NCBI GenBank assembly: GCA_021372295.1
Contig: JAJFUS010000046.1
Location: forward strand, 39,153 to 103,152
From: a bacterium
GTDB taxonomy: Bacteria; Armatimonadota; UBA5829
Direction of reading: 5' to 3'
DNA length: 64,000 nucleotides
Part shown: one piece after another, positions 36,110 to 44,547 of the stretch
How the letters are laid out: each line of letters opens with the position of its first letter
Position numbering within the stretch: position 1 is the first letter of the stretch
Notes under the pieces: model-generated
Databases searched by the model: none
What the model saw: only the letters and a program-made list of their open reading frames with translations
What the model was told of the DNA's origin: nothing
Program-made: the position numbers and the translations under genes

Positions 36110-37044
36110 TAAGGCATAATCTGTTCTACAAACTGCTTGCCTTGTGCGTGGCGCTGGGTTTGTGGTTGTATGTGAACTCGGAGCGGCATCCTCACGTCCG
36201 CAAATCCTATACCGTCCCGCTCACGCTGCACAACGTTGCCAAAGGTTACGCCGCGGAGGCGTCGCAAGACGAGGCCGCAGTCACTATAAGCGGGCTGAAG
36301 TCGGTTGTCGATTCAATCCAGAGAGTGACCGCCGTAGTCGATCTGGATGGCGTGACATCGCGCGGGGACAGTGCTGAGAGGTCGGTCAACGTTCGCGCGA
36401 GTGTGTTCGGACCGCAACCCGGAGACCTGGAAGATCTCAGTATCAAAGTGAGCCCTCAAGCGGTAAAGGTTCACATTGAGGCTCTCAGCGGGAAAAAGCT
36501 GCCGGTGGAAGTCAGATTTCCTGCTTCGCCCCCGCTGGGCTATTCATACTCCAACCCGCTGTTGTCCCCGGCAAGCATCAGTGTGTTCGGCAAAAGCGTC
36601 AGGGTGTCGCGAGTCAAGAAGATTATGCTGACACTGCCCGGCAAGATGCCTAACGATTCAATAGATGATTATTACGAGGTGACACCTCTGGATTCGTATG
36701 GAAACATGGTCGAAGGAGTGAACCTGTCGCCAAAGAAAGTCCGGCTCAAACTGGGGCTCGTTGAGGTTCCAGCCACAAAAACGGTGATCGTAAGCCCCAG
36801 TGTAGTGGGCAGCCCCAAGTATCCGGCGAGGGTCAGCAGAATCAATGTGACTCCGTCTCTGGTGACGCTGGAGGGGAGGCCGAATGCGCTTGTCGGCGTG
36901 AGCACCGTCACCACAGATAGAATTTCGATAGATGGAGCCGCCGAGACCATCACGCGCGACGTCGATCTAAAAGTGCCGCCGGGCGTGAATGTTTCCGGAC
37001 GCGCAACAGTTCGCGTGACCGTGCATATCGCCGCATTAGAATAA
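36106..37044 (+). CDS. cdaR: YbbR/CdaR-domain regulator of CdaA
   Basis: 312 residues: one N-terminal helix (about 5-22, FYKLLALCVALGLWLYVNSE), then YbbR repeats, each a beta-rich unit of about 80 residues ending in V-V-or-V-H patterns (AEASQDEAAVTISG, VSPQAVKVHIEALSGK, LSPKKVRLKLGLVEV, VTPSLVTLEGRPNAL). YbbR proteins sit outside the membrane and modulate CdaA. The ATG overlaps the cdaA stop (ATGATAA), so the two are co-translated. Confidence 0.88.
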   Translation: MIRHNLFYKLLALCVALGLWLYVNSERHPHVRKSYTVPLTLHNVAKGYAAEASQDEAAVTISGLKSVVDSIQRVTAVVDLDGVTSRGDSAERSVNVRASVFGPQPGDLEDLSIKVSPQAVKVHIEALSGKKLPVEVRFPASPPLGYSYSNPLLSPASISVFGKSVRVSRVKKIMLTLPGKMPNDSIDDYYEVTPLDSYGNMVEGVNLSPKKVRLKLGLVEVPATKTVIVSPSVVGSPKYPARVSRINVTPSLVTLEGRPNALVGVSTVTTDRISIDGAAETITRDVDLKVPPGVNVSGRATVRVTVHIAALE

Positions 37045-37063
37045 CCGCAGAAGAGGGTTGTAG

Positions 37064-37477
37064 TTGGAGAGAACATTCATAATGATTAAACCCGACGGCG
37101 TAAGGCGAAAACTGGTCGGGGAGATAATTGGGCGAATCGAACATCGCAACCTGAATATCGTCGCGATGAAGATGCTCACCCCAACGCGAGAGCTGGCCGA
37201 AGAACACTATGCCGTGCATAAAGGCAAGGACTTCTTCGAAGGCGTGGTCGATTTTATAACTTCCGGCCCAGTGGTGGCGATGGTGGTGGAGGGCGACAAC
37301 TGTATCAAGTTGATGCGCAATATGATGGGCGCGACAAATCCTGAAAATGCCTCGCCCGGCACGATTCGAGGCGACCTCACGGCCAGCACCCGGGAGAACT
37401 TGATCCACGGCTCCGACTCGCCTGAAACTGCCGTTTGTGAGATCGGCCTGTGGTTCGGCAAGGATGGTATGCAATGA
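37064..37477 (+). CDS. ndk: Nucleoside diphosphate kinase
   Basis: 137-residue NDK that swaps phosphate between nucleoside triphosphates and diphosphates. [13 protein letters not shown] and the active-site histidine in [12 protein letters not shown] are intact. The length fits the short bacterial form. Start is TTG 37064 after GAGGG. It lies inside the cdaA-cdaR operon, where glmM often follows cdaR. It may balance nucleotide pools, but the operon partner role is only inferred. The stop overlaps the next ATG (ATGA). Confidence 0.95.
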   Translation: MERTFIMIKPDGVRRKLVGEIIGRIEHRNLNIVAMKMLTPTRELAEEHYAVHKGKDFFEGVVDFITSGPVVAMVVEGDNCIKLMRNMMGATNPENASPGTIRGDLTASTRENLIHGSDSPETAVCEIGLWFGKDGMQ

Positions 37478-38508
37478 AAGTATTTGTTACCGGTGGCTCC
37501 GGGTTTCTAGGAATCAATTTGATTCGATATCTGCTGGAGCACGGGTGCGAGGTCGTCTCTTATGATATCGCACCGTTCGATTATCCTGAAGCGGATCGCA
37601 TTAAGTGGATACTCGGCGATATACGCAACAAAACACCTCTCGAAGATGCGATGGCCGGCTGCACCCATGCAGTCCACTGCGCCGCTGCGCTGCCGCTTTA
37701 TTCCAGGGAAGATATATACTCGACCGACATCGACGGCACACGCAATGTGCTGGAGGCCGCGGCTAAACTGGGTTTCGAGCGGGTCGTGCAGATTTCATCG
37801 ACGGCTGTCTACGGTGTGCCGGATCATCATCCAATCTATGAGACCGACAATCTTGTTGGCGTAGGAGACTACGGCCAGGCCAAGATCGACGCCGAAGCCG
37901 TGTGTGGCGAATATCGCGACAAGGGGCTCTGCGTGCCTATAATCCGCCCGAAATCGTTTATCGGGCCGGAACGGTTGGGGGTATTCGCGCTTCTTTACGA
38001 CTGGGCGAAAGACGCCAGGGGATTCCCTCTTCTGGGCAATGGCAAAAATAGATACCAGCTTCTGGACGTGGAAGACCTCTGCGACGCCATCTGGACATGT
38101 CTCACGAAACCCTGCGATGAAGTCAACGACGTGTTCAACGTCGGCGCGGCGGAGTTCGGTACAATGAAAGAAGATTTTCAAGCCGTCCTCGATTATGCCG
38201 GTTTCGGCAAGAAGATCAAGTGTTTTCCGGCAGGCCCAGCGGTACTGGTGCTGAAGATTCTGGAGAAGCTCAAGCTCTCGCCGCTCTACAAGTGGGTCTA
38301 CGACACAGCTTCAACCGATTCGTTTGTTTCAATCGAAAAGGCTCAAAAAACACTCGGTTTCACGCCCAAATACTCCAACCAGGACGCCTTGATCCGCAAT
38401 TACAAGTGGTATCTGGATAACCTGAAGAGCTTCGCGAACACAAGTGGCATATCGCACAGAGTGCCGTGGAGCCAGGGAATACTTAAGATCGCGAAGAAGT
38501 TTTTCTAA
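37474..38508 (+). CDS. NAD-dependent epimerase/dehydratase (extended SDR)
   Basis: 344-residue extended short-chain dehydrogenase. The NAD motif [17 protein letters not shown] is at about 4-20. The catalytic YGQAK (Y-x3-K) follows SSTAVYG, giving the Ser-Tyr-Lys set. Substrate is uncertain: GalE-like sugar epimerases and sterol-dehydrogenase-like proteins share this pattern. It begins inside the ndk stop. A convergent gap of 267 bases, filled by repeat copy E, follows. Confidence 0.8.
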   Translation: MKVFVTGGSGFLGINLIRYLLEHGCEVVSYDIAPFDYPEADRIKWILGDIRNKTPLEDAMAGCTHAVHCAAALPLYSREDIYSTDIDGTRNVLEAAAKLGFERVVQISSTAVYGVPDHHPIYETDNLVGVGDYGQAKIDAEAVCGEYRDKGLCVPIIRPKSFIGPERLGVFALLYDWAKDARGFPLLGNGKNRYQLLDVEDLCDAIWTCLTKPCDEVNDVFNVGAAEFGTMKEDFQAVLDYAGFGKKIKCFPAGPAVLVLKILEKLKLSPLYKWVYDTASTDSFVSIEKAQKTLGFTPKYSNQDALIRNYKWYLDNLKSFANTSGISHRVPWSQGILKIAKKFF

Positions 38509-38540
38509 TGCTCATGTAACTTAGTCTTGTGTATTTTGAT

Positions 38541-38743
38541 TTGGGGCTCTGCCCCAAACCCTGCAAGAGACTCTGTCTCTTGACTTTGCCAGGAAACCCG
38601 GTTTCCTGGACCTTCTGACTCAAAGTTTACAAGCCCCATAATATGGGGCTTGTAAACTTTGGAACGGGGTCAGGGGCCCGCGGCCCCAGCGCAAGGTCAG
38701 GGGCGCGGAGCCCCTGATGGGAGTCTGAGGGTAAAACCCTCAG
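38541..38743 (+). repeat. Multi-hairpin interspersed repeat, copy E
   Basis: Modules TTGGGGC/GCCCCAA, CAAGAGAC/GTCTCTTG, CCAGGAAACC/GGTTTCCTGG, a perfect 41-base palindrome at 38621-38661 (outer CAAAGTT/AACTTTG, inner sequence unrelated to other copies), GGGGCC/GGCCCC, TCAGGGGC/GCCCCTGA and CTGAGGGT/ACCCTCAG. It occupies the gap between the convergent epimerase and grpE genes. Confidence 0.9.
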
Positions 38744-38775
38744 AACAAATACTGCAAGTCTAAATTATATGAGCA

Positions 38776-39345
38776 CTAGTCAGACATCGCCACGCGCACG
38801 CGGGCGGGCCGCAGGACTTTGCCGTTTAAGGTGTAGCCCTTTTCGAGTTCGTCCACGACTGTATTGTCCGGGTATTCGCCGGTGTCCACGCGCATCAGGG
38901 CTTCGTGGAGTTCGGGGTTGAACTCCTGGCCCACCGATTCGATTGCCTCGACGCCTTGCCCGGCAAGCATGTCGTGGAACCCCCGGAGAGTGAGCGACAC
39001 TCCTTCGACAAGAGCGTCGTAACTGTGCTGCTCTTCAGCCGCCTGTACCGAACGCTCGAAATTGTCGATTATCGGAAGCAGAGCGGATATGACCTCGACG
39101 CGAGCAAAATCGCACGCGCGGGCTGTTTCTTCGCGCTGTCTCTTGCGGAAGTTGTCGAAATCGGCCAGTGTTCGGACGTACTGGTCGTGCGCTTCCCGAG
39201 CGCTCGCTTGCAACTTTTCGATCTCGGTTTGCAGCGCCTCCATGTCCGCGCTAACTTCTTCTTCCTGTGTCGAGCGTTCCTGCTCGGCATTTTCACCGGC
39301 TTCGATTGGAACCTTGCGTGTTTCGTCTTCTTTATGTCGCTTCAT
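38776..39345 (-). CDS. grpE: GrpE nucleotide exchange factor
   Basis: 189 residues. An acidic, disordered N-terminus leads into a long coiled coil (EALQTEIEKLQASAREAHDQYVRTLADFDNFRKRQREE) and the beta-wing domain (GVEAIESVGQEFNPELHEALMRVDTGEYPDNTVVDELEKGYTLNGKVLRPARV). GrpE releases ADP from DnaK. No dnaK or dnaJ lies nearby, which is unusual but not rare. Confidence 0.95.
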   Translation of the reverse strand: MKRHKEDETRKVPIEAGENAEQERSTQEEEVSADMEALQTEIEKLQASAREAHDQYVRTLADFDNFRKRQREETARACDFARVEVISALLPIIDNFERSVQAAEEQHSYDALVEGVSLTLRGFHDMLAGQGVEAIESVGQEFNPELHEALMRVDTGEYPDNTVVDELEKGYTLNGKVLRPARVRVAMSD

Positions 39346-39462
39346 GATTGCATACCTTTTTGCTTACTTTATCCGGGAGATATTATTGCACGTATGCCGT
39401 GGAGAAGTAAAGTCCTGGATGGATCGCGCATGAAGCATTCGCGATTACGCGGGGGTTCCGGT

Positions 39463-40119
39463 TTATTTGCCTGAGTTGTGCGATTTAAAACCTGCGCCGG
39501 ACTGCAGGCCCTTTCTGATCGCATAATCGACAAGCTGTGCCGAACGGCGTATGCCCAGCTTCTTGAACATTCTGTGCCGGTGATTCTCAACTGTTCTAAG
39601 GCTCAGACACAATTGTTCGGCTATCTGTTTACTGGTCATCCCATCGGCTATGAGGGATACAACTTCTCGTTCGCGCGGCGAGAGAATATCTTCTTCAATC
39701 TTTTTATTGTTCGCGCCGGACTCGCGCACTCCCGGCGAGATCCACTGCCTGTTTCCTGAGACCGCATGTATGGCGGATATGAGTTCTTTCATCGGCGAGC
39801 GCTTGGAAACGAAACCCAGCCCGCCGGCTTGTATAAACTCCTCCACATCGCGCCACGTATCCTGATCGCTGAACGCAAGAGTGGGCACTTGCTGAATTTT
39901 GACGAAATTTAGCGGAGAGTCGGACTCATAGGCGCCGGGGAATCGAATGTCTGTGATTATCACATCCGGCTTAACAGACATTGCGATTCTGGACGCCTCC
40001 ATTACTGATGCGGCTTCTCCCACTACGTTTATTCCCGTTTCTTTTTCGAGGTATGAACGCACGGCCCACCGCACTATGGGAAAACCGTCGATTATCATAA
40101 CCCGTATTGAATCATTCAT
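39463..40119 (-). CDS. NarL/FixJ-type response regulator
   Basis: 218-residue two-domain regulator. The receiver (about 1-120) has the phospho-acceptor Asp in VIITDIRFP and the Lys in FVSKRSP. Only one acidic residue is seen where two are usual (MIIDGFPIV), so phosphorylation chemistry may be altered. The C-terminal LuxR-type HTH (ILSPREREVVSLIADGMTSKQIAEQLCLSLRTVENHRHRMFKKLGIRRSAQLVDYAIR) is intact. No partner kinase lies nearby. The ATG at 40119 is preferred over GTG 40131. Confidence 0.9.
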   Translation of the reverse strand: MNDSIRVMIIDGFPIVRWAVRSYLEKETGINVVGEAASVMEASRIAMSVKPDVIITDIRFPGAYESDSPLNFVKIQQVPTLAFSDQDTWRDVEEFIQAGGLGFVSKRSPMKELISAIHAVSGNRQWISPGVRESGANNKKIEEDILSPREREVVSLIADGMTSKQIAEQLCLSLRTVENHRHRMFKKLGIRRSAQLVDYAIRKGLQSGAGFKSHNSGK

Positions 40120-40131
40120 AATAACAGCCAC

Positions 40132-40529
40132 CGTAATGCATCTTTGGTCATTCTTGCCTTGCTTATATTTTTGCCTGTTGAAGCTATGAACACTATAGTC
40201 CGTAATGGTCTAAGCCGGTAATTGAGTGTTTACCGCTAATCATTTGTCAACATGCATTCCCGATTATTACGATTGATCCAAAAACATATTGGATTGCACG
40301 GAGCGAACCGCGGCGCGCCTTGCTTACAGGGATGGTTGCTGTTCTGGCTTGCAGCATTTGTTTCGGAGTTTTGTGCACTTCTTTGTGACGTCAGCGTTAC
40401 CACAGGGACTGCATATTACTACAATTTGTCGCATTGGCGCTGGAATCAGCCAAGCACTCATTAAATGTCACTGGCTCGATTCCATTATACACTGAAATGC
40501 ATCAAATGACCACATGGAGGATGGCATAA
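40132..40529. other. Intergenic region, no gene seen
   Basis: About 400 bases between the divergently oriented regulator and MCP genes. No coding frame with a ribosome site is seen on either strand. A TTATAC at about 40487-40492 could be a -10 box for the MCP gene, but no good -35 goes with it. Both genes may be controlled from here. Confidence 0.4.
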
Positions 40530-42470
40530 ATGCTATCAAGAATGAAGATTGGCACCAAAATTGGTGGAGGATTTGCGATCGTGCTGCTGCTGACCATCGT
40601 AGTGGCGCTCACATCGTTCACCAACATTCGCACAATGAACAAAAATACTGCAGAAGCCCTAGGACTGCGCGTGGCAGAGCTCGAGGCTTCCTATCAACTG
40701 GTAGCCTCTATGAACAAGCACATCATGCTTGCCCGAGGCTTTATTCTTTATGGCAATGACGCTTTGGCTCAACAATACGAGGCCGAAGTTTCCAACTTTT
40801 CGGATATTGCCAACAAATTCGAAGGAATGATAAACACTGCGGGTGGCAAGAAACTTATGGTGGATATAAAGGCCGGAGAGGCGGAGTACGCACGGCTCTT
40901 CCAAACAGAGGCTATACCCGCATATAAAGCCGGCAACAAAGCCAAAGTCCAGGAAATAGCCATGGGGCCTATGGCCACGGCTGCCAACAATAGCGTGAAG
41001 GCCTGCAACGACATGCTCAAAGCCATTCGTGGTGAGATGACGAATGCCTCGAATGCCGCCAATCAGGCCGGCGCTAATGCCATCAAGACAGTGTGTGTAT
41101 TGGCTATCGTAAGTATAGTGTTCGGACTATTTGTGGCATTGACAATCACCAGAGCTATCGTCAATCCGGTGACATCGCTTGTGAAGGACGCCGAGACAGT
41201 AGCCGGAGGCGACCTGACCGTGCATGTGCAGTCACAGGGCGAGGATGAGATCGGACAACTCTCGCAGGCGTTCAAACGCATGGTCGAGTCTCTGAAAGAT
41301 ACTGTAATTCAGGTTTCCCACTCAGCCGACAAGGTGACCGCATCATCACAGGGTCTATCCACCACGTCCGAAGAAGTCAACAAGGCGACTCAGCAGATCA
41401 CCGAGACCATCAACCAGGTCGCCGAGGGTTCACAGGAACAGTCGAGAACCGTTCAAGGTGGCGCCGCGGCTATGGAACAACTCAGCCGCGCGGTTCAGGA
41501 AGTCGCCACGGGTGCTCAGACCCAGGCCAAGACTGTTGACCAGACCGTGGGGTTGATCCAACAGATCAGTGCAGCGATCGATCATGTGTCCGCTCTTTCG
41601 CAGCAAGCGGCCGCCAGTGGACAGCAGGTTGCCGAGATAGCCACAACGGGTGGAAAACAGGTTGCAGATTCGGTGGGCGGAATGGATCGGATCAAGGACG
41701 CCACCGATAAAGTTGCACAAATGGTCAAAGAGTTGGGCTCAAGCTCGCAGCAGATCGGCGCGATTGTCGAGACTATCGATGATATCGCCGAGCAGACCAA
41801 CCTCTTGGCCTTGAACGCCGCAATTGAAGCGGCAAGGGCTGGAGAGCATGGCAAGGGGTTCGCAGTTGTAGCCGATGAAGTTCGCAAACTGGCTGAAAGA
41901 TCGTCCAAGGCCACCGGAGAGATCGCCGAACTTATCTCAAATATCCAGCAGATGACCGGTCATGCCGTAAGCGCCATGAACCAGGGCAGCCAGGAAGTGG
42001 CCGAGGGAACGCAGCTTGCCAACCAGGCGGGGGAAGCTCTGAGCGCCATACAAAACGCAGTATCGGGAATCGTGCGGCAGATCGAACAAGTCTCCGCGGC
42101 TACTCAGCAGATGGCTGGTTCCAGCTCTGAAGTTGTCCGGGCGATAGAGAACGTTTCCGCCATCACCGAAGAGACAACTGCGGCGGCGCAAGAGATGTCG
42201 GCAAGCAGTGGCGAGGTGGCTCAGCAGATACAGCAGGTGGCGGCAGTCAGCCAGGAGAATGCGGCGGCGGCCGAAGAAGTGTCGGCAACGACCGAAGAGC
42301 AGATGGCGTCCGTCGAGGAACTCACCGCATCAGCCGAGGAACTGGCCCAGATGGCCGAAGAGCTTCAGGATTTGGTCTCGCAGTTCAAAGTCGATGAAGG
42401 ATCAACCCGGGGAACGCTGCATGACGTATCAAAGGCAGTCTCCTCGGTTCGCCGAAAGAAGGCCGCCTGA
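40530..42470 (+). CDS. Methyl-accepting chemotaxis protein
   Basis: 646-residue transmembrane chemoreceptor. N-terminal helix at about 12-35, a four-helix-bundle-like periplasmic sensor (about 36-185), a second helix (about 187-208), a HAMP domain (about 210-262), then a long signalling helix. The MCP hairpin tip [42 protein letters not shown] is intact, with Gln/Glu pairs for methylation. GGAGGAT precedes ATG 40530. Directly followed by cheW. Ligand not predictable. Confidence 0.95.
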   Translation: MLSRMKIGTKIGGGFAIVLLLTIVVALTSFTNIRTMNKNTAEALGLRVAELEASYQLVASMNKHIMLARGFILYGNDALAQQYEAEVSNFSDIANKFEGMINTAGGKKLMVDIKAGEAEYARLFQTEAIPAYKAGNKAKVQEIAMGPMATAANNSVKACNDMLKAIRGEMTNASNAANQAGANAIKTVCVLAIVSIVFGLFVALTITRAIVNPVTSLVKDAETVAGGDLTVHVQSQGEDEIGQLSQAFKRMVESLKDTVIQVSHSADKVTASSQGLSTTSEEVNKATQQITETINQVAEGSQEQSRTVQGGAAAMEQLSRAVQEVATGAQTQAKTVDQTVGLIQQISAAIDHVSALSQQAAASGQQVAEIATTGGKQVADSVGGMDRIKDATDKVAQMVKELGSSSQQIGAIVETIDDIAEQTNLLALNAAIEAARAGEHGKGFAVVADEVRKLAERSSKATGEIAELISNIQQMTGHAVSAMNQGSQEVAEGTQLANQAGEALSAIQNAVSGIVRQIEQVSAATQQMAGSSSEVVRAIENVSAITEETTAAAQEMSASSGEVAQQIQQVAAVSQENAAAAEEVSATTEEQMASVEELTASAEELAQMAEELQDLVSQFKVDEGSTRGTLHDVSKAVSSVRRKKAA

Positions 42471-42486
42471 AATGGAGGGCAATACC

Positions 42487-43005
42487 ATGGCTAATGAATT
42501 CCGCGATGTCGCCGCGGATCAGTGGGAGCAGTTGGTCGTTTTCGATCTTGCCCACGAGTTCTACGGCGTGGATATAGGAGCGGTAAGCACAATCATACGA
42601 ATGCAGGAGATTACGCGGATACCACGCACTCCTCAGTTCGTGGAAGGTGTGATTAATCTTCGTGGGACGATCATTCCGGTGATCGACCTGAGAAAGCGGT
42701 TTGGTTTGCAGGTGAGCGAACCGACTAAATCGTCGAGAATAGTTGTTGTTGAAGCGGGCGGCCAGAACATCGGGATGGTGGTAGACGCCGTCGCCGAGAC
42801 GCTGCGATTACCGGCAGACGCGATAGAGCCACCGTCACCAGTGGTAGTGAATGTCAACTCGGCGTATGTGCGCGGAGTCGGCAAGCAGGATAACCGACTG
42901 GTGATCTTGATCGACCTGGAGAAAGTGCTGACAGAAAAAGAGCTGGACACGGTCTCAAAGGTCGAAAGACGCGGCCAAAAAGAGCAGGAAGCCAAGGCCG
43001 CATAG
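42487..43005 (+). CDS. cheW: CheW coupling protein
   Basis: 172-residue adaptor that links the MCP to CheA. The pattern LVVFDLAHEFYGVDIGAVSTIIRMQEITRIPRTPQFVEGVINLRGTIIPVIDLRKRFG, then RIVVVEAGGQNIGMVVDAVAETLRL and RLVILIDLEKVL, is diagnostic. ATG 42487 follows GGAGGG; ATG 42472 (in frame, five codons earlier) is less likely. Only 16 bases separate it from the MCP stop. No cheA, cheY or cheR is in the window. Confidence 0.94.
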   Translation: MANEFRDVAADQWEQLVVFDLAHEFYGVDIGAVSTIIRMQEITRIPRTPQFVEGVINLRGTIIPVIDLRKRFGLQVSEPTKSSRIVVVEAGGQNIGMVVDAVAETLRLPADAIEPPSPVVVNVNSAYVRGVGKQDNRLVILIDLEKVLTEKELDTVSKVERRGQKEQEAKAA

Positions 43006-43029
43006 CGATTGTTTCGCTTACAGGATGAC

Positions 43030-43064
43030 TGGGGCCAGGATTTCCGGATCCTGGCCCTTGTTTT
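43030..43064 (+). terminator. Rho-independent terminator after cheW
   Basis: Stem GGGCCAGGAT / ATCCTGGCCC (43032-43041 and 43048-43057) with a 6-base loop, then TTGTTTTT. It ends the MCP-cheW transcript. A near-identical copy in inverted orientation lies at 45703-45737. Confidence 0.88.
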
Positions 43065-43207
43065 TGTCGGGCGCATGGCCATATCTGGGGAAAGAGATCT
43101 GAAGGTTTTACCCCAATAACACGCACGCTTTGGTGGTTGACGCTATTTGCCCATTCGAATTACCGCATTCGAGAAGTGCTGCCCTTTCACTTGATAGAAG
43201 ACGCCGG

Positions 43208-43885
43208 CTAATGCTGGGAAAAGTAAGCTTTTATCGACTCGATCTGTTCATCGGTCAATTTGCCGCTGCATTTTTTTGGAGTAGCCGGCGTGCTTGTGCA
43301 TGGGAGCCCATCGCGCGTAATTTTTGTATAGCTCGGGTACCATTTGCCTCTACGTATAGGAGAAACAGCTTTTCCATTCGTGTGACATATCTGACACACG
43401 GCTTCATAAAGCTCTCTTCCTGTCTTGCCGACTCCGGGTTTGGCGTGACATTTATCGCAAGGCTGCGAAAACAGAATCTTTTCAAGGCCTTTTTCGGGCC
43501 CACCTCGGGCATCCACGTCGAACGTTACCGTAAGGTTCTGTCTGTGAGGGTTAGCTACTTCGATGTCGATGAAACGAGTGGCTTTGCCGCGAAAGCCTTT
43601 CGTGTCGAACGTGACGTCCATATATACTTTGCCGAACGGCGGAATATGCTTGTTTGTCAGTTTGGCGTGAGTACACTCGCAGGCAGGGATGGCTGACTCG
43701 ATACGAGCCGGAAAAATCGACGGATTTTTAATCGTAAACTTACGATGCAAGACCCGACCATGTCTCACTTTGCCGAGATCGCAGGATGTGGGCTGCACGG
43801 TCAGGCCTCTAGCACACAGCGAAATGCCAACAGCTATCGGAACGACCGCAAGAACACATACACTTTTCAATACTCTTGATTTCAT
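43208..43885 (-). CDS. DUF1573 protein with two c-type heme motifs
   Basis: 225-residue secreted protein. A signal-like helix (about 4-25) is followed by a DUF1573 Ig-like domain (about 30-130; CDLGKVRHGRVLHRKFTIKN...ACECTHAKL). Two heme-binding motifs, CDKCH and CQICH, about 25 residues apart follow, then a cytochrome-like C-terminus (GKLTDEQIESIKAYF). The second heme part resembles class I cytochrome c ends (methionine ligand not evident). It probably carries electrons outside the membrane. ATG 43885 has GTGGAG 12 bases upstream. Confidence 0.75.
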   Translation of the reverse strand: MKSRVLKSVCVLAVVPIAVGISLCARGLTVQPTSCDLGKVRHGRVLHRKFTIKNPSIFPARIESAIPACECTHAKLTNKHIPPFGKVYMDVTFDTKGFRGKATRFIDIEVANPHRQNLTVTFDVDARGGPEKGLEKILFSQPCDKCHAKPGVGKTGRELYEAVCQICHTNGKAVSPIRRGKWYPSYTKITRDGLPCTSTPATPKKCSGKLTDEQIESIKAYFSQH

Positions 43886-44314
43886 ATGACAGATGTACTC
43901 CACTTGTGCTTGATAAGCGCAAGCGCGGCTTGTTTATGCCCTATATGTGCTGTGGGCTATCATAACACCTCAGGTAATGGCAATCCGGAAACCGTTGCCG
44001 TATTAGATACTGATTGGCCTGCTCACGTCGAAAATGGTCCAGGTGAAAATGTGACTAGGCAGGCTAAATGCCACGTTGGCTATGAAGTAAAGAGCAAGTG
44101 GTCTATATCCGGCAACTACACCATTAACCAATTAGGGCTCAGTGGCGGTTATGAAGACGAAAAAACCACTATAGCTTATGCTGAATTTGAAGCAAAAATG
44201 ACCTCACAATGCCAATGCTCAAACGGACACTGCTGGATAAGGAGTTACAGAACTAGTTATGACTACGGAGAGTGCACGTGTGGATTGTGCGACGTAAATG
44301 TTTACTGGTTTTAA
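43886..44314 (+). CDS. Cysteine-rich hypothetical protein
   Basis: 142 residues with no family I recognise. The N-terminus (VLHLCLISASAACLCPICAVG) is mildly hydrophobic and could be a signal sequence. The C-terminus has several cysteines (CQCSNGHCWIRSY and CTCGLCDVNVYWF). Its first codon directly abuts the first codon of the minus-strand heme-protein gene, leaving no room for promoters. One of the two starts is therefore probably wrong; TTG 43904 or 43910 are alternatives. No ribosome site is evident, so expression is uncertain. Confidence 0.4.
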   Translation: MTDVLHLCLISASAACLCPICAVGYHNTSGNGNPETVAVLDTDWPAHVENGPGENVTRQAKCHVGYEVKSKWSISGNYTINQLGLSGGYEDEKTTIAYAEFEAKMTSQCQCSNGHCWIRSYRTSYDYGECTCGLCDVNVYWF

Positions 44315-44456
44315 GACAGGGATTGACGGCGGTGGTGCAACTTCATTGCCGTCGCATACTATATCTGGTTGTGGTGAATAGCTGGCACTTGATAGACTGT
44401 GTCCAGAAATGAGATATTTGTGCCCGCTAGTGTTGTCTTGTAAGCGTTCTTTAAAT

Positions 44457-44496
44457 ACTGAATGTATTGGCAGCATTTGCTGCCAATACATTCAGT
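44457..44496. repeat. Perfect 19-bp inverted repeat hairpin
   Basis: Arms 44457-44475 (ACTGAATGTATTGGCAGCA) and 44478-44496 are exact complements with a 2-base spacer. A T-rich tract (TTTTCCTTTT) follows from 44501. This could be a terminator for the cysteine-rich gene or a protein-binding palindrome in front of the TPR gene. In 44315-44547 nothing else is visible besides this and a short GACGGC/GCCGTC stem near 44329-44356. Confidence 0.75.
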
Positions 44497-44547
44497 TTGC
44501 ATTTTCCTTTTACTCATGCTACAAACCACACAAAAAGGAGAGGACAG

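Noticed and set aside
2768..38743. CRISPR array
   Set aside because: Repeats are long, far apart, and contain hairpins without regular spacers; no cas gene is in the window.
40289..40495. Small + strand frames in the MCP upstream region
   Set aside because: No ribosome site, atypical composition, and two overlapping frames of similar length.
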